The notes under the pieces: generated by a model | Seen by the model: the letters and a program-made list of their open reading frames with translations, nothing else | Told to the model about the DNA's origin: nothing | The model's database searches: none | Program-made: the position numbers and the translations under genes | Origin: Oscillospiraceae bacterium | GTDB taxonomy: Bacteria > Bacillota > Clostridia > Oscillospirales > Acutalibacteraceae | Assembly: GCA_003505905.1 (NCBI GenBank) | Contig: DNXM01000150.1 | Location: 1 to 7,168, forward strand | Reading direction: 5' to 3' | Length of the DNA stretch: 7,168 nt | Shown here: piece after piece, positions 1 through 4,983 of the stretch | Numbering within the stretch: position 1 is the stretch's first letter | How the letters are laid out: the number at the start of each line of letters is the position of its first letter

Positions 1-15
1 ACCCTCTCCCACCAA
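1..15 (+). repeat. tRNA 3'-end-like repeat, copy 1 (possibly the true end of a tRNA gene cut by the window edge)
   Basis: The first 14 bases read as the end of a tRNA: last bases of a T-stem, a seven-base acceptor strand CTCTCCC, discriminator A and CCA. The matching 5' strand would be GGGAGAG, which would suit a tRNA-Val-like acceptor, but the body lies outside the window. A terminator begins two bases later, as expected after a tRNA gene. The same 15 bases recur at 135-149. Whether this copy is a real tRNA end or a remnant cannot be decided here. Confidence 0.5.
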
Positions 16-16
16 T

Positions 17-54
17 ACAGCTCATGCCGTCAAGGTGTGGGCTGTTTGCTTTTT
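17..54 (+). terminator. Rho-independent terminator after the tRNA-like 3' end
   Basis: Bases 17-28 pair with 34-45 (outer part ACAGC with GCTGT, inner part containing a few G-T wobbles) around a five-base loop GTCAA. A T-rich tail, TTTGCTTTTT, follows. It probably ends the transcript whose last bases are at 1-14. Confidence 0.6.
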
Positions 55-134
55 CGGATTCGAAAGGGTCGTCCAAGCAAACAGCCCGGTGGACTGTTTG
101 CCGACCCGTGGCTTTTCCGCAGAAAAGCGAATCC
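39..134. repeat. Nested inverted repeats between the two tRNA-like 3' ends
   Basis: A perfect 13-bp inverted repeat joins 39-51 (GGGCTGTTTGCTT) and 75-87. The inner part of its right arm (77-84, GCAAACAG) can instead pair with 94-101 (CTGTTTGC). Further perfect pairings are 56-62 with 128-134 (GGATTCG/CGAATCC), 66-71 with 102-107 (GGGTCG/CGACCC) and 111-117 with 122-128 (GCTTTTC/GAAAAGC). Together 56-134 can fold into one branched structure that excludes the 39-51/75-87 pairing. I see no coding sequence here. It could be a structured RNA, a palindromic repeat element or a decayed tRNA/integration scar. Confidence 0.5.
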
Positions 135-149
135 ACCCTCTCCCACCAA
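135..149 (+). repeat. tRNA 3'-end-like repeat, copy 2
   Basis: This 15-base stretch is identical to bases 1-15. Here the bases before it are visible: CGAATCC at 128-134 matches the 3' half of a tRNA T-arm, so the tRNA-like part runs from about 128 to 148. The rest of a tRNA is absent: the T-loop start and 5' T-stem strand do not match, and no GGGAGAG acceptor partner lies upstream. It is therefore a 3'-end fragment, as left by site-specific integration into a tRNA gene or carried by a dispersed repeat. Confidence 0.55.
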
Positions 150-155
150 GAAAGA

Positions 156-184
156 CCACATCCTTTGGGTGTGGCTTTTTCATT
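156..184 (+). terminator. Rho-independent terminator
   Basis: CCACATCC (156-163) pairs with GGGTGTGG (167-174) over eight base pairs with one T-G wobble and a three-base loop. The T-rich run CTTTTTCATTTT follows. It insulates the promoter of the next gene from upstream transcription. Confidence 0.75.
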
Positions 185-244
185 TTCGATATTTGTTTTC
201 TATTTTGACTTTTCCTTTATCCATTTGTTCAACTCTGCAAAAAG

Positions 245-273
245 TTGCTTCCTGCTCATTTCTGTGATATAAT
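245..273 (+). promoter_or_regulatory. Sigma-A-type promoter for the anti-sigma/GNAT fusion gene
   Basis: The -35 box is TTGCTT (245-250), the spacer is 17 bp, and the -10 box is a consensus TATAAT (268-273) preceded by TGA, an extended -10. Transcription would begin near 280, giving a leader of roughly 25 bases. Confidence 0.75.
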
Positions 274-305
274 GAGAAATCATAATACTGCGCTTGGAGG
301 TAAAA

Positions 306-1715
306 ATGAACAAAAAGCCGTGCGTTGAGCTCACATTAGCCAGCAACACCAATCTGATTTCGCCGACTGCCCGTTACATTTCCAAGCTGTTTTTTGAATC
401 GGGGACAAACACAGAAAATAAAGTTTGCTTCGCCATCGAGGCCATGCTTGAATACCGTATGTCGGAAAACAAAAACGGCAAAAAAATCACCGTCAAAGTA
501 TATGAAGGAACAAATCACTTCTATGTCCAGCTTATCGACAAGGGCATACCGTATGTCCTTTCGGAAATCGGCAAAAAGGTGCTGAACAACGGCTTGGTCG
601 ACAGTTATTCCATTTCGCAAGAAGGAAAAAACGGCCAGCAAATCACCCTATCATTCCGCTATTCCTATGAGCATAAAGAATCAGGCAGACCCGAAAGCGT
701 TGAGGAAGAGCTGCTCGACGATACATTCACCTGCCGCCTGCTGACGGACAGTGAAAACGATTTGCTTGAAGCGGTCAGGTGCATTTATTCGGCATATGAG
801 TACGACTATTTGAACACGGATTTGTATTACCTGGACGCACTCAAGCGCAAATTGAGCAGCGGAGCATATTATGCAATTATCTGTGAAAATCGACACGGTC
901 AAGTAGTCGGTCACTGCGCTTTGAACAACAGCCTTCTTTTGCCGAACATTCCCGAATTCTGCACGCTTGTCACAAAGCCGATTGCAAGAGGAAAAGGAAT
1001 TGCCGCCATGCTCCTTGATTATGTGCAGGATTTCGCCAAAAAGAAAAAATACAACGGAATCATGATTTGTCCCGTTGCCTTTCATCCCTTCACTCAAAAA
1101 ATCTCAAACAAAAACGGATATGTTCCGTGCGCATTAAATGTTTCACACTCAACAGCCGAATCGAGGGGTGCATTGTTCATGAACGGCAACATTCGTGCCA
1201 ATGAAGCAATTTGCATTAAGCTCCTCAACGACCAAAGGATGCATAAGATTTATGCGCCCGATATGTATAGGGATTATGTCTGCAGCATATTGGATGCGCT
1301 TGATTCCTCGTATGAGTACGCTACGGATTATGAAGCGAATTGTGCCCCAAAAACGCAATTCAACAGCATCGTACAAAAAACGAACGAAATATCCTACATC
1401 TCGGTCACAAAGGTCGGAGAAGACTTTGAAAACAAAATCTGCGAACTAATCCTTCCGAACGGCACATTTGACCTTGAAATGGTCGGGCTTTATTTGAATG
1501 TCGGTTTGCCGACACCTGCGGTTGCCTTTGAAGCACTGAAAAAGCTCGGCTTTAAGTTCAACGGATTTGTTCCCGGAGCCTCGAACGGGGATTTTCTTTA
1601 CTTCCAAAAGTTAAAAAAACCGTATCCGCTTGATACGCTTGTACTGGAAGAAAACTATAAAAAAATGTCTGATGAGCTGCTGAAAATCCAAGAAAAAGAT
1701 TCCAAGCACACTTAA
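306..1715 (+). CDS. Anti-sigma-factor-like ATPase domain fused to a GNAT N-acetyltransferase domain
   Basis: The product is a 469-residue soluble protein with no signal peptide or membrane segment. Residues 1-120 resemble the RsbW/SpoIIAB-type HATPase fold: an E45 helix (FAIEAMLEYR) and a G1-like box D78-K-G-I-P82. Residues 140-305 resemble a GNAT domain, with an acetyl-CoA-binding signature R228-G-K-G231-I-A233 before a helix. Residues 310-435 may be a second GNAT-like half, ending LGFKFNGFVPG. The usual Mg-binding Asn of the ATPase N box is replaced by Glu49, so ATP binding or kinase activity is doubtful. The start is the ATG at 306, because GGAGG (296-300) sits five bases upstream; a TTG at 294 lies inside that ribosome site. 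The gene has its own promoter and appears monocistronic. The target of acetylation and any partner sigma factor or anti-anti-sigma protein are unknown. The domain assignment is fairly secure; the function is not. Confidence 0.85.
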   Translation: MNKKPCVELTLASNTNLISPTARYISKLFFESGTNTENKVCFAIEAMLEYRMSENKNGKKITVKVYEGTNHFYVQLIDKGIPYVLSEIGKKVLNNGLVDSYSISQEGKNGQQITLSFRYSYEHKESGRPESVEEELLDDTFTCRLLTDSENDLLEAVRCIYSAYEYDYLNTDLYYLDALKRKLSSGAYYAIICENRHGQVVGHCALNNSLLLPNIPEFCTLVTKPIARGKGIAAMLLDYVQDFAKKKKYNGIMICPVAFHPFTQKISNKNGYVPCALNVSHSTAESRGALFMNGNIRANEAICIKLLNDQRMHKIYAPDMYRDYVCSILDALDSSYEYATDYEANCAPKTQFNSIVQKTNEISYISVTKVGEDFENKICELILPNGTFDLEMVGLYLNVGLPTPAVAFEALKKLGFKFNGFVPGASNGDFLYFQKLKKPYPLDTLVLEENYKKMSDELLKIQEKDSKHT

Positions 1716-1752
1716 GACTCCTTTTCAAAACATTGATATATCAACAAAACCG

Positions 1753-1806
1753 AAACCGCTCCGCATCGCTTGGTTGTCAGCCGAGAAATGCAGAGCGGTT
1801 TTGTTA
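1753..1806. terminator. Hairpin terminator shared by two convergent genes
   Basis: AAACCGCTCCGCAT (1753-1766) pairs with 1788-1801 with a single mismatch. The loop holds a smaller stem, CTTGG with CCGAG. On the plus strand the stem runs into TTTTGTTAT. On the minus strand it runs into GGTTTTGTTGATATAT. It lies between the stop of the GNAT fusion (1715) and the stop of the response regulator (1818), so it probably ends both transcripts. Confidence 0.65.
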
Positions 1807-1817
1807 TGGCATTCCAT

Positions 1818-2609
1818 TCAATAAAACATTTGGTCAAGCGCCGATACGGTTTCCTCTCCGAACTCATACTGCGCCATATATTCACCGTTGTATTTTTGCG
1901 CGGCATCACTTTTGCCGTTGAGCATATCATACAAATCACAGTCGAGCGCATTCACGTTGATTGACAGGCCGCTCGGCGTACTTTGCACCAAATCGGTCAC
2001 ATCAAGCTCATTCAAGGTTGTCTGCACATCTGCGCAAAGCTTGCTGATATAGCTGATTCGGTTGGCATCGTATACGCCGTCGTCAAACAAAACAGACGAC
2101 AGCTCTTTTCGGCTGATAACAGAGCCTCTGCGGTGAACAAGGTAGGCAATCAGCTGTTGGGATTTCTTGCGTTTGAAGCGAACCGGTTTGCCGTCAGCAA
2201 ACAGCGTAAAGCTTCCGAAGGTCTGTGCAAAAACACGCTTCCCCTCTTTTTCGATTGGGTAGCGCAGGTTATTCAACTGCACCCGAAGCTTTTCTTTTGT
2301 TGCCGGTTTTCTTATGTAGCCGGAAGCGAAAAGATTCATTGCATCGCCCTGATAGCCGTCATAACCCGTCACAAAAATGATATTCAGCTTCGGACAGAAT
2401 GTTTTTAGCTTTCCCGCCAAATCAACACCCGTCATGCCCGGCATTTGAATATCCAAAAACACAATGTCATATTGTTTGATTTTCGCAGATTCCAGCAACA
2501 CGGAGGCACCGGAAAAGCTGTCAATCTCCGCATCGGGAAGCAATTCATTCAACAACCTCACCAAATATATCAACAGTAACTCTTCATCATCGGCAACGGC
2601 AATTCTCAC
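1818..2609 (-). CDS. Two-component response regulator, receiver plus winged-helix (SARP/OmpR-type) DNA-binding domain
   Basis: The 263-residue protein begins with a receiver domain (1-118): acidic pair D7-D8, phosphoacceptor D53 in FLDIQMPG, switch Thr81, and K101-P102. Residues 127-220 form a winged-helix domain of the Trans_reg_C kind, with a basic KRKKSQQLIAYL helix and RKELSSVLF. A short tail (222-250, LDCDLYDML, YNGEYMAQYEF) resembles the start of the BTAD domain of SARP-type activators but is truncated compared with full SARPs. The start is GTG at 2609, directly after the kinase stop TAA (2612-2610), with GGAGG eight bases upstream inside the end of the kinase gene. Kinase and regulator are therefore one translationally close operon. 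Phosphorylation by that kinase is expected. The likely target is the repeat array at 3960-4003 (inference). Confidence 0.93.
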   Translation of the reverse strand: MRIAVADDEELLLIYLVRLLNELLPDAEIDSFSGASVLLESAKIKQYDIVFLDIQMPGMTGVDLAGKLKTFCPKLNIIFVTGYDGYQGDAMNLFASGYIRKPATKEKLRVQLNNLRYPIEKEGKRVFAQTFGSFTLFADGKPVRFKRKKSQQLIAYLVHRRGSVISRKELSSVLFDDGVYDANRISYISKLCADVQTTLNELDVTDLVQSTPSGLSINVNALDCDLYDMLNGKSDAAQKYNGEYMAQYEFGEETVSALDQMFY

Positions 2610-3887
2610 TTACAGCTCCTCCTTATCCTTAATATACATCTTTGCAACGGTTCCGACATTCGGTGCACTTTTGATAACCAAGTCACCACCCAACAGCAAG
2701 CGGAGCCGTTCACGGGTGGTTTCGGTTCCGTAATGCCCTTTTTCGGGCTTCATATGGTCGCTGTCAAAGCCGACACCGTCATCCCTTACGGTAACTAAAT
2801 ACTCGTTCTGCACTTTTTCAGTCGAAATCCAAACGGTTCCACCGGCTTCTTTGTTCATAATACCATGCCGGATGGCGTTTTCGACAAGCGGCTGGAGCGA
2901 AAGCGACGGAACCAAAAAATCTGTTTCCTTAATATCATATTCCACATGAATACGGTCACCGAAGCGCACCTTCTCAATGTCGATATATTGCTTGGTGTGA
3001 TTCAATTCTTCTTCAAAGGTGCAAAGCTTTTGCATTTTGGCAAGGTTCAGGTTTGTCCGCAGATAATCCGAAAATTCGGTGGTCAGGCTCTGCGCCTTTT
3101 CCGGGTCAACGGTGCACAAGGCGGCAATCGTTGACAGCGTGTTGTATATGAAGTGCGGACGAATTTGACTCATCATGATATCCGTTCGATATTCCGTGAG
3201 CTTCATTTCGTTTTTCAAACCGCTTTGCCGTTCATCCATGTATACAACCGAAAACAAAATCACGCAGGAAATCATCGTTGAAATATCGGTAACAATGCTG
3301 TTTGCGTTTACCAATACCATTATTACGCTTGAAGCAATCGGCAAAATACTGTAAGAAATGTAAGCAAAGGTTTTTCTTGCACTCGGTCGAATTTGAATGG
3401 TGAAAACAATCAGTGCGAGCAGTGCAATAAACAAAAAAACATATGTGACGGCAAACAGAGAGCCTCGAACATAGGTGCCGTCGGGTTTGATGCTGAAAAT
3501 CAGGCCAAACGGAAGCAAGGCTATGGTTGAAATCATATTCAACGCCAAAATCGCATAATTAAAGCTTCGGATTGTCTTGCGTACCGCTTTGTCCGCACCG
3601 CAGGTTGATTCAAAATAAAGATAATAGAGAAAAAGCTCCAAATAACCGAGAATCGGATAAAGAGCACATAGGATAAATTGAAGCGTGTTATTGAATGGGT
3701 ATTTATCAAAATAATAGGTCACAACGCACACAACCACATGGAAGAAGCAACACCCGAGTAAGGTGAATATAATGTGTCCATCTCGACTGCGCATCGGAAT
3801 ATCCATGCGTGCCGTAATCAAGTAGCATAGATAAACCATCCCGATAATTAAGCCGATGATTGCCGTTGCGCGTAAGCTCATGTGCAT
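2610..3887 (-). CDS. LytS-type sensor histidine kinase with multi-helix membrane sensor
   Basis: With the ATG at 3887 the protein has 425 residues. Residues 6-218 hold about seven hydrophobic helices (near 6-24, 38-60, 66-92, 109-131, 144-165, 178-197, 203-218) and no large extracellular domain, so the signal is probably sensed in or near the membrane. The His_kinase-family phosphoacceptor motif is QIRPHFIYNTL, with His245. The ATPase domain has an N box PLVENAIRHG (Asn337) and a G1 box DDGVGFD (D370-F374). The G2 region (YGTETTRERL) departs from the usual GxGLxN pattern. The start is chosen because GGGGAG lies five bases upstream of this ATG. An open frame extends to a TTG at 3968, but that runs through the promoter and the repeat array. 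The gene is followed immediately by its response regulator and is divergent from the signal peptidase operon. Confidence 0.93.
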   Translation of the reverse strand: MHMSLRATAIIGLIIGMVYLCYLITARMDIPMRSRDGHIIFTLLGCCFFHVVVCVVTYYFDKYPFNNTLQFILCALYPILGYLELFLYYLYFESTCGADKAVRKTIRSFNYAILALNMISTIALLPFGLIFSIKPDGTYVRGSLFAVTYVFLFIALLALIVFTIQIRPSARKTFAYISYSILPIASSVIMVLVNANSIVTDISTMISCVILFSVVYMDERQSGLKNEMKLTEYRTDIMMSQIRPHFIYNTLSTIAALCTVDPEKAQSLTTEFSDYLRTNLNLAKMQKLCTFEEELNHTKQYIDIEKVRFGDRIHVEYDIKETDFLVPSLSLQPLVENAIRHGIMNKEAGGTVWISTEKVQNEYLVTVRDDGVGFDSDHMKPEKGHYGTETTRERLRLLLGGDLVIKSAPNVGTVAKMYIKDKEEL

Positions 3888-3910
3888 ATTCTCTCCCCTC
3901 GATTTTGTCC

Positions 3911-3940
3911 ATTGTACCATAAAGCATCGGAAAAATCCAA
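3911..3940 (-). promoter_or_regulatory. Promoter of the histidine kinase/response regulator operon
   Basis: Read on the minus strand, the -35 box is TTGGAT (3940-3935), the spacer is 18 bp, and the -10 box is TACAAT (3916-3911) preceded by TGG, an extended -10. Transcription would start near 3904, only about 17 bases before the chosen ATG, which further supports the 3887 start. Confidence 0.65.
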
Positions 3941-3959
3941 TTTTTTGCAAATATTTTTT

Positions 3960-4003
3960 CTTTGGCAATGTTTTGGAAGCTTTTTGTCAACCTTTTGGCA
4001 ACC
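3960..4003 (+). promoter_or_regulatory. Four phased tandem 11-bp repeats, probable response-regulator operator
   Basis: Four contiguous 11-base units follow each other without gaps: CTTTGGCAATG (3960), TTTTGGAAGCT (3971), TTTTGTCAACC (3982) and TTTTGGCAACC (3993). Units 3 and 4 differ at one base. The consensus is TTTTGGCAACC. Spacing of one helical turn is typical of direct-repeat sites for OmpR- and SARP-type winged-helix regulators. The array occupies the -35 region of the rightward promoter and ends nine bases before its -10 box. Binding by the adjacent response regulator is inference. Confidence 0.7.
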
Positions 4004-4012
4004 TCGGTGTGA

Positions 4013-4018
4013 TACACT
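4013..4018 (+). promoter_or_regulatory. -10 box of the coiled-coil/signal peptidase/surface protein operon
   Basis: TACACT lies in the context TGTGATACACT. No good -35 hexamer sits 16-18 bp upstream, where the fourth 11-bp repeat lies instead. This suggests an activator-dependent promoter. Transcription would start near 4025, about 44 bases before the first ATG. Confidence 0.5.
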
Positions 4019-4068
4019 GACGCAGTCTGATTCATTCGAAACACCGACTGTACCGATACGGAGTTTAT

Positions 4069-4332
4069 ATGACTGAAAAAGAACTGAAAAAACTCAGCCG
4101 TTCGGAGCTGCTTGAAATGCTCATTGAGCAAACCCGACGCAACGAAGAACTTAACACAAGGGTCGCCGAGCTTGAAGAAAAGCTCGAAAATTACGACTGC
4201 ACTTTCAAAGAGAGCGGCACACTTGCCGAAGCGTTTTTGAAGCTTGGCGGAATTTTTGAAGCGGCAGACAAGATTGCTGCAGATTATGTTGAAGCAATCA
4301 AGAAAAAGGAAAATACAATAAATAATCAGTGA
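4069..4332 (+). CDS. Small coiled-coil protein of unknown function
   Basis: The product is an 87-residue, highly charged protein with no signal peptide or membrane segment, so it is presumably cytoplasmic. Residues 12-42 have heptad spacing and would form a coiled coil (ELLEMLIEQ then ELNTRVAELEEKLENY). After a linker, residues 50-80 look like an amphipathic helical hairpin (TLAEAFLKLGGIFEAAD). The ATG at 4069 is preceded by CGGAG at a five-base spacing. It is the first gene of the rightward operon, and its stop overlaps or closely abuts the signal peptidase frame. I recall similar short proteins placed before signal peptidases in Clostridia, some with unconvincing 'DNA repair' names. Nothing in this sequence supports a repair role. 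A scaffold or adaptor function is possible but unproven. Confidence 0.85.
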   Translation: MTEKELKKLSRSELLEMLIEQTRRNEELNTRVAELEEKLENYDCTFKESGTLAEAFLKLGGIFEAADKIAADYVEAIKKKENTINNQ

Positions 4333-4361
4333 GGTTTCGACTTTGCGTCGATGAGTCGGTT

Positions 4362-4958
4362 ATGTTATTTCGAAAAACAAAGTCACAGCCCAACGAAATC
4401 CCCGACATTGCGTTGCTTGAGCAGGAGCTGAATCGGGAAAAGAGCAAAAAAATCTATAAACGAGCGGTGCGAACCACCATCTATTCAATGATTGTTGCGG
4501 CGGCTACGGCCGTTTTGATTGCCGTATACTTCTTGCCCGTTTTTCGCATTTACGGCACCTCCATGACACCGACGCTGTCTGAGGGTGATGTTGTGGTGGC
4601 TGTTTCGGTCAAACAGTTTCAAGCAGGCGATTTGGTTGGGTTTTATCACGGCAACAAGCTTTTGGTAAAGCGGTGCATTGCCGGGCCCGGCGAAAAGGTT
4701 GACATTCGCTCCAACGGTGATGTCTATGTTGACGGCGAAAAGCTGGAAGAACCTTATATACAAGATAAATCAGCAGGTGACTGCGATTTGACGCTCCCCT
4801 ATCAAGTGCCCGATGAAAAATGGTTCTTCATGGGCGACCACCGTGAAACATCACTGGATTCCAGAGTATCCGCCATCGGATGCATCAGCGAAGACCAAAT
4901 TAAAGGAAAAGTTATTTTCAGAATATGGCCGCTCAGCAAGCTCGGCTTTGTTGAGTGA
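4362..4958 (+). CDS. lepB: Type I signal peptidase
   Basis: This 198-residue membrane-bound serine protease removes signal peptides from exported proteins on the outer face of the membrane. A charged cytoplasmic N-terminus (1-37) leads into one membrane helix (about 38-59). The catalytic Ser67 is in YGTSMTPTL, the Lys103 general base is in LVKRCIAGPGE, and the box E motif GDHRETSLDSR covers 158-168. The Asn common in box E (GDNR) is His160 here. The length fits Gram-positive SipS-like enzymes. The frame also opens at a GTG at 4329 that overlaps the upstream stop by four bases (GTGA). I prefer the ATG at 4362 because it gives the usual short N-terminus, although neither start has a good ribosome site, which suggests coupling to the upstream gene. 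Its place just before the large surface protein suggests that protein is a main substrate (inference). Confidence 0.93.
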   Translation: MLFRKTKSQPNEIPDIALLEQELNREKSKKIYKRAVRTTIYSMIVAAATAVLIAVYFLPVFRIYGTSMTPTLSEGDVVVAVSVKQFQAGDLVGFYHGNKLLVKRCIAGPGEKVDIRSNGDVYVDGEKLEEPYIQDKSAGDCDLTLPYQVPDEKWFFMGDHRETSLDSRVSAIGCISEDQIKGKVIFRIWPLSKLGFVE

Positions 4959-4983
4959 GATTTCGGAAAGTGGGAGGAACAGT

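Noticed and set aside
15..148. A complete tRNA gene ending at the second ACCA
   Set aside because: No GGGAGAG 5' acceptor strand, no D-arm or anticodon arm, and the T-loop start and 5' T-stem do not match; only the 3' end is tRNA-like.
24..272. Small plus-strand open frames of 82 and 76 codons before the first gene
   Set aside because: They run through two terminators, inverted repeats and the next promoter, lack ribosome sites and have composition unlike protein.
294..305. TTG start extending the anti-sigma/GNAT protein by four residues
   Set aside because: The TTG overlaps the GGAGG ribosome site that is correctly spaced for the ATG at 306.
3888..3968. TTG-initiated extension of the histidine kinase by 27 residues
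   Set aside because: It would run through the kinase promoter and the 11-bp repeat array, while the ATG at 3887 has a well-spaced GGGGAG and the extension looks unlike a sensor N-terminus.
3984..4016. TTGTCA (3984-3989) as an ordinary -35 box for the rightward operon
   Set aside because: The distance to any -10 candidate is 21 bp or more, outside the normal 16-18 bp range; it is better explained as part of the third 11-bp repeat.
3706..4131. Minus-strand open frame of 141 codons across the divergent promoter region
   Set aside because: It is a shadow that crosses the operator, both promoters and the start of the coiled-coil gene in the opposite direction.
4329..4361. GTG start for the signal peptidase overlapping the upstream stop
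   Set aside because: Possible through translational coupling, but no ribosome site is close and the extra 11 residues add nothing family-like; the ATG at 4362 is preferred with moderate certainty.
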